DNA of 52,430 bases, from the NCBI GenBank assembly GCA_040883315.1, contig JBFLKU010000013.1, forward strand, positions 1-52,430, written 5' to 3'. The notes below the pieces were generated by a model. That model saw only the letters and a program-made list of their open reading frames with translations. It was not told where the DNA came from and did not search any database. Position numbers and translations under genes: made by a program. Of this stretch, positions 23,959 to 32,415 are shown one piece after another. Positions within the stretch are counted from its first letter, which is position 1, and the number at the start of each line of letters is the position of its first letter. The stretch comes from JAFGUF01 sp040883315. Lineage in GTDB: Bacteria; Bacillota; Clostridia; Christensenellales; UMGS416.

Positions 23959-25371
23959 ATGCATATAGATTTAAATAGAAAAAGCAAAGAGCCGATTACA
24001 AAGCAGCTCTATAATGAGATTAAGCTGCGAATACTTAGCGGCATACTGCATGCGGATGAGAAAATTGTATCTTCCAGAAAATTATCCGCCCAACTAAAAA
24101 TATCTCGCAATGTTGCACTAGATGCATACAATCAGCTGATTGCAGAAGGATATCTTTATACAAAGGACAGATCCGGCGTGTTCGTTTCGGGAGGAGTGCA
24201 GCACGACCTGCCGCAAATCAAAATGCCCGATGCAAAGGACAAAATCATCGGTCTGCAGCATGAACCACAGAAAAACCAAATAGATTTCAGAACCGGAATA
24301 CCGAATTTCTCCATTTTCCCAAAGGAAAAGTGGGGCAAGCTATATAGGCAGATTTGCATGGATTTGCCTATCAATCAACTGGACTACTATGAGCCTAGGG
24401 GATGCTACGAGCTGAGGCTTCAGCTTACAAAGTATCTGTATAGAGTTCGCGGAGTGAAAACCAGCCCAGAAAACATATTAATAACCAGCGGTGCAGCACA
24501 GGGATTCAACCTGCTGGTAAAGCATTTTTCAAAAATAAATAAATCAATACTCACGGAGGATCCTATCAGCTATGGCATCACGCAGATATTAGACTATTAT
24601 GGCATGGATATAAACACAATTGCTGTAGATGAAAGCGGAATGCAGACAGAGAAGCTGACACAGGAAAAGTATGCTAAAATAAATCCTTCTCTCATCTTCA
24701 CCACGCCATCGCATCAGTTCCCAACAGGTGCTATACTGCCAATAAACAGACGAATCCAGCTAGTGAACTATGCCAAGGGGCACGGAAGCTACATAGTGGA
24801 GGATGACTACGACAGCGAATTCCGCTATGCTGGATACCCAATCGCATCTATGCACAGCCTGGCACCCCAAAGCATCATATATCTGGGTACATTCACCAAA
24901 ATGCTCTTCCCTGCCCTACGGCTAGGGTACATAATACTTCCTGATAAGCTAATAGATGATATAATGCGTGCAAAATACATCGGCGATTTGCACTCGCCTA
25001 TTTTGGAGCAGATAACCCTCGCCAAGTTTATTGAAACAGGTCTTTTAGATAGGCACGTGGAGATATCACGCAAATATTATAATAAGAAATGTGAATTTTT
25101 GATAAATCAACTTGAATCTCGTTTTGGCAGCACTATAAATATCTATGGTCACTCGGGCGGCATCCATCTGATGGTGAAATTTAATAATATATATATTACA
25201 GATGAGATACTAAATGATATAGAAAAAGCAGGTATATTAATTAAACCTGCTAAAGACCACTACATAAATAATACTGAATATAATAATTGCCTGCTCTTTG
25301 GATTTGGCAATGCATCTGATGAAAATATAGAACAAGGCCTGTCAAAAATACAGAGTATCCTTAAGTGTTAG
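23959..25371 (+). CDS. MocR/PdxR-type GntR-aminotransferase transcription regulator
   Basis: 470 residues. The N-terminal GntR winged helix is at about 1-70 (SSRKLSAQLKISRNVALDAY). The rest is a fold-type I aminotransferase-like domain with VEDDYDSEFRY and the PLP-binding Lys314 in GTFTKMLFPALRLGY. These proteins sense PLP or an amine/amino acid ligand. Divergence from the DMT exporter suggests local control. AAGGAG lies before the ATG. The stop overlaps the stop of the convergent DUF3021 gene by 4 bp. Confidence 0.94.
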   Translation: MHIDLNRKSKEPITKQLYNEIKLRILSGILHADEKIVSSRKLSAQLKISRNVALDAYNQLIAEGYLYTKDRSGVFVSGGVQHDLPQIKMPDAKDKIIGLQHEPQKNQIDFRTGIPNFSIFPKEKWGKLYRQICMDLPINQLDYYEPRGCYELRLQLTKYLYRVRGVKTSPENILITSGAAQGFNLLVKHFSKINKSILTEDPISYGITQILDYYGMDINTIAVDESGMQTEKLTQEKYAKINPSLIFTTPSHQFPTGAILPINRRIQLVNYAKGHGSYIVEDDYDSEFRYAGYPIASMHSLAPQSIIYLGTFTKMLFPALRLGYIILPDKLIDDIMRAKYIGDLHSPILEQITLAKFIETGLLDRHVEISRKYYNKKCEFLINQLESRFGSTINIYGHSGGIHLMVKFNNIYITDEILNDIEKAGILIKPAKDHYINNTEYNNCLLFGFGNASDENIEQGLSKIQSILKC

Positions 25372-25772
25372 TTATCCTTGAATTCTGCTAGCTGCCTATT
25401 TAGCTTTTTCATATATTTTCTTCTGTTTAAAATAGCTATGGCAAGACCTGAGGTAACAGCAATAAAGTCTGCTAGAATAATAACGCCCAAATTGTCAATC
25501 TCAAAAAACAATAACCCCATAGTTGTACCCAGAATAATGATTGAACAGAGCAAAATATAACTGGGGATTATGTTGTGAGGCCATATTCTGCCTACTATTT
25601 CCATGCTGATTTCTGCAGTCAGCCATATAATGCTGCCAAGCAAAACGCTCTTTAATATCATATCTAAAGATAGAAAATCAGCGGAAAATACAAGCCATAC
25701 AAAGAAACATATAAATATTGATATTACTATTGTAATTAATAGGCGAATCAATCCCTCTTTCGTAAATACCAT
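25368..25772 (-). CDS. DUF3021 membrane protein
   Basis: About 134 residues from ATG 25772, with four helices typical of DUF3021 (LLITIVISIFICFFVWLVF, then IIWLTAEISMEI). A longer upstream reading would overlap the LytTR gene and is rejected: the ATG begins one base after the LytTR stop. DUF3021 proteins are usually encoded right after LytTR DNA-binding proteins, as here, and may act as their membrane partners. Confidence 0.87.
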   Translation of the reverse strand: MVFTKEGLIRLLITIVISIFICFFVWLVFSADFLSLDMILKSVLLGSIIWLTAEISMEIVGRIWPHNIIPSYILLCSIIILGTTMGLLFFEIDNLGVIILADFIAVTSGLAIAILNRRKYMKKLNRQLAEFKDN

Positions 25773-25773
25773 A

Positions 25774-26322
25774 TTAAAATCCCAGCCTTTCCTTGAACGC
25801 TCTAGTATATCCTTTAGATATGTCAAAATATTCTTTGTATCCTGCTAATTTTATTATAAGCTTGCCCTTAAACATTGGGGAAATTAACGTTATCTTTTTC
25901 ATATTTACAAGCTCAGATTTATTTATCCTAAAAAATCCTGCTGAATAAAATTCCTCTTCGAGCTGATAGAGTTTCTTTTTAACAGTGTATTGTTTGCCGT
26001 TTTCCAGATTTGCAAATATTTCATTATTTACAGCATTAAAGTATGATATATCCTTTATTTCTATGGGCACAAACGAGCTATTGCCCATTCCTAATATCAT
26101 GCCATCTGATACAATATCATAGCTCAACAACCTAGTAAAATTACTGAATTCTTCTAATTTATCATCGGAAAATATAATCTTTATATCTCCGTCATCACAA
26201 TTACAATATTTATCCTCTGCAATCAGTATATTGGCAGTTTCATCTATTATAATATTATTACTTGAAAGAATATTTAATATTTTTTCTTTGTTTTTTTCAC
26301 TGACTAATAATTTCGCCTTCAA
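25774..26322 (-). CDS. LytTR DNA-binding regulator (no receiver domain)
   Basis: The 182-residue protein has an N-terminal part of about 80 residues without a phospho-acceptor pattern. A LytTR domain follows from about residue 84 (IEIKDISYFNAVNNEIFANL, then FFRINKSELVNMKKI). Because no receiver is present, activity is probably set by the DUF3021 membrane protein encoded next. It lies in one operon with an upstream ABC-2 exporter, which it may regulate. Confidence 0.9.
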   Translation of the reverse strand: MKAKLLVSEKNKEKILNILSSNNIIIDETANILIAEDKYCNCDDGDIKIIFSDDKLEEFSNFTRLLSYDIVSDGMILGMGNSSFVPIEIKDISYFNAVNNEIFANLENGKQYTVKKKLYQLEEEFYSAGFFRINKSELVNMKKITLISPMFKGKLIIKLAGYKEYFDISKGYTRAFKERLGF

Positions 26323-26358
26323 AACATCACCTACATACCTATATAAATATAGTAATAT

Positions 26359-27240
26359 CTATTTATCCTTTCTATACTTCATAATTGCAAACGAAGCTAT
26401 ATAGAACATTATACCAAATACTGCAAGTATAGCAATTATAAACGATGTACTTAATATTTTTTCTCCAAAAACTATATCAATTCCATATACAGATCTTATA
26501 TTCAATATTGCTTCCTGAGGTGCGTTGAAAAACACATCGTTTATAATATCACTTACCATTATTCTTCTTATAACTGATGCCCCTTGCAACAGCGGAAATG
26601 ACTTAATCACGGTTTCCGCTCCACCGCCGAGCATGCCTACAGGCACATAAAGCCCCAGCAAAAATCCCAGTAGAATATTTAATATGCTATTTGCAACATT
26701 AATAGATGAATTGGTTCTCATCAGAAGCACAAAGAAAAATTCTAGACCTGAAAAGCATATATTAATTAATAAAAGCATTGATATCGTTTTCGTAATATCT
26801 ATTAGGCTAAGTAGCGTTCCTCCCTTTGCCACAATAAATATTTCTCCTATAGTAAGGCAGACAATAGAAACAACAAATCCAACTATGACCGCAGAAAATA
26901 TATATCCCATCATAATATTTATTCTTTTTGCAGGGGTCACGTTTAAATCATATTCTGTGCCTGCCACAACATCATCAACTCGAAAACATAGTATTATAAG
27001 TGGTACACTTACTGCTGGAATACAAACTAATCCACCAATTATCCATGAATTAATCATGCTCTCTATTCCCTCTATATTGCCAATTGCATCTTTTACATAG
27101 TCTACCTGCATCTTAGCCAAAAAGAAAAGATATAGTGCAGTAACAATAAAAACACTTAGCAGAGAAAAGAACAACGCTCCCCTATCACGAAAATATTTTT
27201 TTATATTTCTATTTATCATAGATTTTATCTCAGCCATCAT
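26359..27240 (-). CDS. ABC-2 type permease
   Basis: The 293-residue protein has six membrane helices: one near 25-45, then five between about 65 and 285. This is the ABC-2 layout used for drug, lipid or lantibiotic-immunity exporters. Its start overlaps the ATP-binding gene's end by 11 bp. The segment following helix 2 (VDDVVAGTEYDLNVTP) resembles DrrB/NodJ-like permeases. Export substrate unknown. Confidence 0.9.
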   Translation of the reverse strand: MMAEIKSMINRNIKKYFRDRGALFFSLLSVFIVTALYLFFLAKMQVDYVKDAIGNIEGIESMINSWIIGGLVCIPAVSVPLIILCFRVDDVVAGTEYDLNVTPAKRINIMMGYIFSAVIVGFVVSIVCLTIGEIFIVAKGGTLLSLIDITKTISMLLLINICFSGLEFFFVLLMRTNSSINVANSILNILLGFLLGLYVPVGMLGGGAETVIKSFPLLQGASVIRRIMVSDIINDVFFNAPQEAILNIRSVYGIDIVFGEKILSTSFIIAILAVFGIMFYIASFAIMKYRKDK

Positions 27241-28153
27241 TCTCTCCTTTGCCTTCTTCTGTTGTCAGTGCTAAAAACACCTGATCCATATTTCCCTTAA
27301 TCATTTCAAATCCACCTATTTTGTTTTTCAAATTTTCAAGTATTTCTACAGCCTGTATGTGGTTTTTAATATGTATATTAAAGTACTCTGTTTCTTCTTT
27401 AAATTCTATTTCTTTATCCATAAAATAATCTCGTATTTCAGATTTTTTTCTAGGGTATACTTTTAATACATCTCTGCTGTATTTAATTTTTAGGTTCGTG
27501 GGGCTGTCATTTTCTATTATTTCACCCTTGTCAATCATTATTATCCGATCAGCCTGTGAGGCCTCCTCCATATAATGTGTTGTCAAAAAAATTGTTGTGT
27601 TTTGCTGCTCTCTTAGATACTCAATAAATTTCCATAGGCTTTCTCTTGTGTATGGGTCCAGTCCTGTTGTAGGCTCATCCATTATTAGTATTTTGGGATT
27701 ATGTATCAAAGCTCTGGCGATATCAGCTCTTCTTCTTTGCCCGCCGCTTAGTTTTCCATACCTTCTATTTAGTATTTGGTTAATGCCAAGTTTAGTTTTT
27801 ATATCATCTATTCTATCGTCTATTTCTCTATTTGATAGTCCATAAAGCTGACCTCTGCATTGTATATTTTCTCTTACGGTTAAAAAATCATCCAGCATTG
27901 GTTTCTGAAATACTACTCCTAGTGCTTTTCTAATCTTGTCATCATCTTTGTCTAATATATTGCCATCTATTTTCACTATACCTGCAGTTTTTTTCAACAA
28001 AGTAGATACTATATTGATGGTTGTGGATTTTCCTGCTCCGTTTACTCCTAAAAATGCGACAAACTCACCTTCTTCCACTGAAAAGCTTATAGACTTCACA
28101 GCCTCTACGTTGACATATTTTTTTTCTAAATTATTTACTATTATTATACTCAT
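27230..28153 (-). CDS. ABC transporter ATP-binding protein (DrrA-like)
   Basis: About 307 residues from ATG 28153, which follows AGGAGG; a longer in-frame reading to 28201 has no ribosome site. Walker A is GVNGAGKST, the signature GKLSGGQRRR, Walker B ILIMDEPTTGLDP, and the H-loop TTHYMEEA. A C-terminal DUF4162-like extension of about 80 residues is typical of DrrA/antibiotic exporters. First gene of a four-gene operon with the ABC-2 permease, LytTR and DUF3021 genes. Confidence 0.95.
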   Translation of the reverse strand: MSIIIVNNLEKKYVNVEAVKSISFSVEEGEFVAFLGVNGAGKSTTINIVSTLLKKTAGIVKIDGNILDKDDDKIRKALGVVFQKPMLDDFLTVRENIQCRGQLYGLSNREIDDRIDDIKTKLGINQILNRRYGKLSGGQRRRADIARALIHNPKILIMDEPTTGLDPYTRESLWKFIEYLREQQNTTIFLTTHYMEEASQADRIIMIDKGEIIENDSPTNLKIKYSRDVLKVYPRKKSEIRDYFMDKEIEFKEETEYFNIHIKNHIQAVEILENLKNKIGGFEMIKGNMDQVFLALTTEEGKGENDG

Positions 28154-28177
28154 TTCTGCCTCCTGATTTAAGTATAC

Positions 28178-28223
28178 ATTTATACGAAAATATAAAAACA
28201 AAAAACATGTGACATGTATAAAT
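28178..28223. promoter_or_regulatory. Dyad-rich divergent control region
   Basis: ATTTATAC (28178-28185) is inverted as GTATAAAT (28216-28223), and the dyad ACATG-TGA-CATGT lies at 28205-28217. The region separates the ABC exporter operon from a Crp/Fnr regulator gene, so either regulator could bind here. Confidence 0.4.
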
Positions 28224-28322
28224 ATTGATGTAAGCTGCTATATTTTCACACTGAAACTAAAACTTATTCTTTTTGCAATTGACATATGCTATAATAATAT
28301 AAAGAAAATAACGGAGAATAAT

Positions 28323-28952
28323 ATGGACTACGATATACTAGAGATATTTCCCTTTTTAAACGATCTTACAAAATCAGAATACGATACATTCACCTCCCAC
28401 TGCATCAGCAGAAAGCTGCCTAAGGGGCAGATGATGGTAGGCGACAATAATAGGTGCGGCGGCGTTCCATTGGTTATGGCGGGCTGTATGCGTCTTTTCA
28501 GGACATCTGAAACCGGAAAAGACCTGACACTATACAAGGTGGGAAAAGGCGAGCTATGCGTGCTGGCGGCTGTATGCTCATTTGCCAATCTAAAATACGA
28601 TTTCACAGCAGAGGCATTGGAGGACAGCATATTAACAGTAATATCTGTCGAAGGCTTCAACTACATGATGAATAAATCCAAGGTATTCAGCCAGTATATT
28701 TTTGCCTCCGTTGCAGACAAGCTGATTGTTGCACTCAATGCTATAGAGCTACTGAATTTTTCAAGCATAGAAGATAGAATAAAAAGCTATCTTACTATGC
28801 ATGCTGATGATAAAGGCATAATAATAAATACCCATGAAAACATAGCAAAAGATATAGGCTCATCCAGGGAGGTAGTATCCAGAAAGCTAAAAGAGCTGGA
28901 AAACGACAACTACCTGCAGCTAAAAAGAGGCAAAATCATATTGAAAGAATAA
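28323..28952 (+). CDS. Crp/Fnr-family transcription regulator (first)
   Basis: About 209 residues from ATG 28323, after GGAG; an in-frame start at 28209 has no ribosome site. It has an N-terminal cyclic-nucleotide-type beta barrel (PKGQMMVGDNN to about 115), a dimer helix, and a C-terminal Crp helix-turn-helix (ENIAKDIGSSREVVSRKLKE). No N-terminal Cys cluster for an Fe-S centre as in Fnr is seen, though Cys residues occur at CISR, RCGG, GCMR and ELCVLAAVCS. It precedes trxA by about 100 bp. A redox or stress role is inferred. Confidence 0.93.
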   Translation: MDYDILEIFPFLNDLTKSEYDTFTSHCISRKLPKGQMMVGDNNRCGGVPLVMAGCMRLFRTSETGKDLTLYKVGKGELCVLAAVCSFANLKYDFTAEALEDSILTVISVEGFNYMMNKSKVFSQYIFASVADKLIVALNAIELLNFSSIEDRIKSYLTMHADDKGIIINTHENIAKDIGSSREVVSRKLKELENDNYLQLKRGKIILKE

Positions 28953-28994
28953 TTCCCTTTGTGATTTTGTTACAAACATAAATATAGAATTAAT

Positions 28995-29048
28995 GTATCC
29001 TTTCAATATAACTAGAAAACAAGTAACTTTGATATATTGAAAGGATGT
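28995..29048 (+). promoter_or_regulatory. Long leader hairpin covering the trxA ribosome site
   Basis: CCTTTCAATAT (28999-29009) is perfectly complementary to ATATTGAAAGG (29034-29044). The stem can extend to about 16 bp with two G-U pairs, around a loop of about 22 nt. The right arm contains the GAAAGG that serves trxA (ATG at 29054), so folding would hide it. Confidence 0.6.
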
Positions 29049-29053
29049 TTATT

Positions 29054-29377
29054 ATGGCAGTGAATTTAACAAAGAGTAATTTTAAAGAAGTAGTTGCAAA
29101 CAGCGACAAGCCGGTTTTAGTGGACTTTTGGGCAGCATGGTGCGGACCATGCAGAATGCTGACTCCTATCGTTGAAGACCTATCAAACGAATTCGGCGAT
29201 GATGTAGTTATTGCAAAAGTGAATGTAGACGAAGAAATCGAATTGGCACAGGCATATGGTGTTATGTCTATTCCAAATGTGATTATTTTCAAAAATGGTC
29301 AGGTAGTAGACAATTCAGTCGGAGTACGACCAAAGCATTATTATGCAGAAACATTAAAAAGAGTTATTGGTGCATAA
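29054..29377 (+). CDS. trxA: Thioredoxin
   Basis: The 107-residue protein has the redox-active motif WCGPC (Cys30 and Cys33) in DFWAAWCGPCRML and the cis-Pro loop SIPNVIIF, typical of classical TrxA. It reduces protein disulfides using thioredoxin reductase, which is not encoded here. ATG 29054 is chosen over 29045 because GAAAGG lies 10 nt before it. Its ribosome site is within a strong leader hairpin. It has its own terminator. Confidence 0.97.
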   Translation: MAVNLTKSNFKEVVANSDKPVLVDFWAAWCGPCRMLTPIVEDLSNEFGDDVVIAKVNVDEEIELAQAYGVMSIPNVIIFKNGQVVDNSVGVRPKHYYAETLKRVIGA

Positions 29378-29407
29378 GGCGCTCCTTAGAAATCCAATAT
29401 TAAATGA

Positions 29408-29449
29408 AAACTGCTTGCGTCCTTTGGACAGCAAGTAGTTTATTTTTTG
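29408..29449 (+). terminator. Terminator after trxA
   Basis: AAACTGCTTGC (29408-29418) pairs with GCAAGTAGTTT (29431-29441), with an inner GTCC/GGAC stem, then TATTTTTTG. Confidence 0.88.
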
Positions 29450-29521
29450 TTCACAATTTTTGGACAAAAGCGAAATAAATAATATGTATGATGTACTTAA
29501 TAAATAAGATTGGAAAAGCGT

Positions 29522-30424
29522 ATGATAAGAAATCTGTTTAATTTAATTACTGCATGGCTCAGCGTAGTACTTCTGATTATGGTAGTAGTTATATGGATAT
29601 TCAGAATATTAGTACAAAAAAAGATTGTATCAAAAGAGTCATTTATATATAAAGCAAACAGAATGCTGAGAAAGTATCATAAATTTACAGGCATCGGTTT
29701 CTTGGCTGTGGCTCTTGTACATGGTGTGCTGTCATCAGCCGAGCTTTTGTCCATAAACTGGGGCAGTGCCAGCTTTTTCTTCATTCTCTTTATGAGCATA
29801 GGCTACCTTATCAAGAAAAAGATGACAAGAAAAGTGTGGCTGAATATCCACAGAGCTCTTACAGCAGCTGTAGCTATCACTTTTATCATTCATTTATTTG
29901 ATGTGGGAATAAGCGGAATTAATCTTCTGAAAACTCCTGCAGCATCCTTGGACAAAGCTGAGATAACGATGGAAGATTTGGCATATCTTACAGATGAATC
30001 TGCAATTGCTTCAGATGGAACAATACAATACAGTGATGGTGTATACACTGGTGTTGCAGACGGATACGGACCGGATTTGACTGTTGAAGTAACTATTGAA
30101 AACAATCTTATCACAAATGTGGACGTAGTTTCACATAATGAAGTGAACGAAAGATTCTGGTCTCTGCCAATTGCTCAGCTACCTTGCGAGATAGTAAAAG
30201 CGCAAAGTATAGAAGTTGACTCAATATCAGGTGCCACATACACATCCGTTGGAATTAAAAATGCAGTTCTCGATGCACTAAGCCAAGCTATAATATACGG
30301 TGAACTGCCAAATGAAGAAGCTGCACCAACAGGCGGACATAGGCACGGCGGCGGACATGGAGGCGGTGAGCGCGAAGAGCTGGAACCATCGGGTGCTTTC
30401 GAATCCCCTTTTGACTCTCCTTAA
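29522..30424 (+). CDS. Membrane heme/FMN electron-transfer protein
   Basis: About 300 residues from ATG 29522 (GGAAAAG before it); TTG 29510 is an alternative. An N-terminal membrane half with about four helices carries four well-placed histidines (RKYHKFTG, ALVHGV, NIHRAL, FIIHLF), as in ferric-reductase-like b-type heme proteins. An extracytoplasmic FMN-binding domain (about 165-260) has SISGATYTS; the Thr near 239 is the expected ApbE flavinylation site. The tail is Gly/His-rich (GGHRHGGGHGGGE). It probably moves electrons across the membrane. It is flanked by trxA and rex. No ApbE gene is seen. Confidence 0.85.
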   Translation: MIRNLFNLITAWLSVVLLIMVVVIWIFRILVQKKIVSKESFIYKANRMLRKYHKFTGIGFLAVALVHGVLSSAELLSINWGSASFFFILFMSIGYLIKKKMTRKVWLNIHRALTAAVAITFIIHLFDVGISGINLLKTPAASLDKAEITMEDLAYLTDESAIASDGTIQYSDGVYTGVADGYGPDLTVEVTIENNLITNVDVVSHNEVNERFWSLPIAQLPCEIVKAQSIEVDSISGATYTSVGIKNAVLDALSQAIIYGELPNEEAAPTGGHRHGGGHGGGEREELEPSGAFESPFDSP

Positions 30425-30430
30425 TTATAT

Positions 30431-30460
30431 AAAGAACCTGTCATATTGACAGGTTCTTTT
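30431..30460. terminator. Bidirectional terminator between FMN protein and rex
   Basis: AAAGAACCTGTCA pairs with TGACAGGTTCTTT around a 3-nt loop, with T's at both ends. It lies between convergent genes. Confidence 0.9.
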
Positions 30461-30465
30461 ATTGT

Positions 30466-31083
30466 TTATTTTCTCGCTTTGCTCAAAAACACCGAAAGCG
30501 CCGCTCCCAGATTTTCATTTTGCACCACTACATCCTTGGGCACATTCAGGTGAATAGGAGCAAAGTTCCATATACCTTCTATCCCAGAAGACACCATTAA
30601 ATCCGCTACTTCCTGCGCCTGCTGTGCAGGCGTTGTGATGATGCCTATTTTTATATTCATACGCTGAGCTAGATTTTCAAATTTATTCAGCGGAAATACT
30701 CTCTTTCCAAAATAATCTCTGCCTATTTTCAAAGGTGAATTATCAAAAGTAGCTACTATCTCCATGCCGCATTTTTCAAATTCTCTATATGCTGCCAATG
30801 CCTGACCTAGATTTCCCATACCAACTAAAAAGGCTTCATTGATGTAATTGTAGCCAAGGGTTTCTTCCAATATCCCTATCAGCTGCTTCACTTCATAGCC
30901 CACCTTCGGCTTTCCCACAGCTCCTGCACTCTGCAAATCCTTTCGCACCTGCACGGAAACCAAATTCAGCTCCTCTGCAATATTCGTGCAGGAAACAAAC
31001 TGCTGTCCAATAGTACGCTGCCTAACTAAATATTGATAGTACATAGGCAGCCTTCTTAATGTGGGATCTGGAATGTTATTCAT
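30466..31083 (-). CDS. rex: Redox-sensing transcriptional repressor Rex
   Basis: Rex senses the NADH/NAD+ ratio and represses fermentation and electron-transfer genes. The 205 residues have an N-terminal winged helix (TLRRLPMYYQYL, then VQVRKDLQSAGAVGKPKVGY) and a Rossmann domain (FLVGMGNLGQALAAY, ATFDNSPLKIGRDYFGK), standard for the family. The convergent neighbour encodes an FMN-heme membrane protein. I saw no strong TTGTTAA-type Rex site close by. Confidence 0.96.
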   Translation of the reverse strand: MNNIPDPTLRRLPMYYQYLVRQRTIGQQFVSCTNIAEELNLVSVQVRKDLQSAGAVGKPKVGYEVKQLIGILEETLGYNYINEAFLVGMGNLGQALAAYREFEKCGMEIVATFDNSPLKIGRDYFGKRVFPLNKFENLAQRMNIKIGIITTPAQQAQEVADLMVSSGIEGIWNFAPIHLNVPKDVVVQNENLGAALSVFLSKARK

Positions 31084-31278
31084 AGATTTTACGCTTTCTA
31101 TAGATAATTTAATATCTATTAAAACATACCACAGATATAAAAATATGTCAATTGTAATATTTCATGCTTTCGTCGCATAAATTATTCTATTCTCATCTAA
31201 TATTTCGATAAAATATTATCCTTTAAAATTGTATACTTATTCTCTTTATGTATTTTTTATTAACTATTCATTTTTTCT

Positions 31279-31307
31279 TTGTTTGTTTACTTTTGCTGTG
31301 ATAGAAT
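31279..31307 (+). promoter_or_regulatory. Candidate promoter of the 31342 membrane-protein gene
   Basis: TTGTTT (31279-31284), a 17-bp spacer, then TAGAAT (31302-31307), 35 bp before the gene. The rest of the 258-bp gap after rex (31084-31341) shows nothing else I can name. Confidence 0.55.
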
Positions 31308-31341
31308 TAATTTACTAAATAATTATAGAGGGAAAAGAGAT

Positions 31342-31782
31342 ATGAATATTCTGCAGATCGCTATTTTGGTTTTTATAATCATAGAATGTCTCAATGTATT
31401 CACGCTGTATACCAATCCAGGAATGAAGATAGGAAACGGTATCGGAGTGTTTAATGCGTGGCACAAAGCACAGGAAGACGAAGAAATGAAAGATTTCGTC
31501 AGCTACATGTCATCATGGGTGGCAGGAACAAAGCTTATCTTCATAATGCTTGGAATTGTAGTAATCATATGCGGCAATTTTGAAACCCAGCTGGCAACTG
31601 CTGCAGCTATGGTGATATCTATCGCTTCATATTTCCTGAAACTGAACCCACTAATTAAAAAAATGGATTCAAAAGACCAAATAAGCCCAAAAGGATATTC
31701 CAAAACCTTAATGTATATGATACTTGGCTTTATAGTCATTTTTACTATTGCGTTTATAATAGGTCTGGTACAGTATCTATAG
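31342..31782 (+). CDS. Four-helix membrane protein of unknown function
   Basis: About 146 residues from ATG 31342 (GGGAAAAGAG before it), with helices near 3-22, 55-75, 80-97 and 120-145. A polar loop after helix 1 contains GVFNAWHKAQEDEEMKDF. No family is recognised. It is a single gene with a clear promoter, followed by a convergent ATPase fragment. Confidence 0.72.
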   Translation: MNILQIAILVFIIIECLNVFTLYTNPGMKIGNGIGVFNAWHKAQEDEEMKDFVSYMSSWVAGTKLIFIMLGIVVIICGNFETQLATAAAMVISIASYFLKLNPLIKKMDSKDQISPKGYSKTLMYMILGFIVIFTIAFIIGLVQYL

Positions 31783-31791
31783 CCTGCTGAT

Positions 31792-32304
31792 CTATCTTTG
31801 CGGCTCCATCAAAAATTCTTTAAGAAGCTGCACAGATTCTAAATCTCTCCAGCTTGCCTTTTTGAGCGAGCCATCATCAAGTGAATAAATTGTCGCTTGT
31901 TCATACGCCAGCAGTATCAGCGAATGCGTTGCGACTATAAAATGGCAGTTGTTTTCTTCTGCCATGTTTTTTATTATGTGAAGCAAAGTAAGCTGTCTTA
32001 GGGGAGAAAGCGGCACAGTAAGCTCATCTAGAAAATATAGCCCATTGGGTCTGATGCGGCTATTAAAAAGCCATATAAAGCTTTCACCATGCGATGCCGC
32101 CATCAGCATGTCATCTCCATATATCTTATTCATTGTATTGTAGCTATTTTGGTATGCTGCTACCGCCTGATTTTTGGTGAACTGCGATTTGTCCTTGTAT
32201 TCTTCTTCCACTCTGCGCAGCTCGGCGGCCTTATCATCCTTTTGTGCATTTATTTTTACGTAAAATGTATTTTTAAATTCCCCTTTTAAAGTTATACATA
32301 ACAT
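31792..32304 (-). pseudogene. AAA-type ATPase, N-terminally truncated
   Basis: This 170-residue reading matches the C-terminal two thirds of the small ABC/AAA ATPases whose genes encode SHGESF, a Walker B strand and THS. It retains ASHGESFIWLF, GLYFLDELTVPLSPLRQL and FIVATHSLILLAY, but has no Walker A motif. The DEP of normal proteins is DEL here. The first 20 residues do not resemble the family, and no P-loop is found within 110 bp upstream. It is best read as a remnant after loss of the 5' part. A functioning short protein is unlikely. Confidence 0.65.
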
Positions 32305-32340
32305 TATAGAGTATCTTTATAAAAAGTCTATTAGCACGAA

Positions 32341-32356
32341 AGTGATATTTATCACA
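32341..32356. promoter_or_regulatory. Crp/Fnr-type operator of the cupin gene
   Basis: AGTGA-TATTTA-TCACA (32341-32356) has the TGTGA-N6-TCACA geometry. TATAAT (32379-32384) follows, so the site is centred about 42 bp before the likely transcription start, the classical class II activator position. Confidence 0.6.
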
Positions 32357-32415
32357 TTATTTAATGTCTATATAACAGTATAATATAAGTATAATAAACA
32401 AAAAGGGGCGATAAA

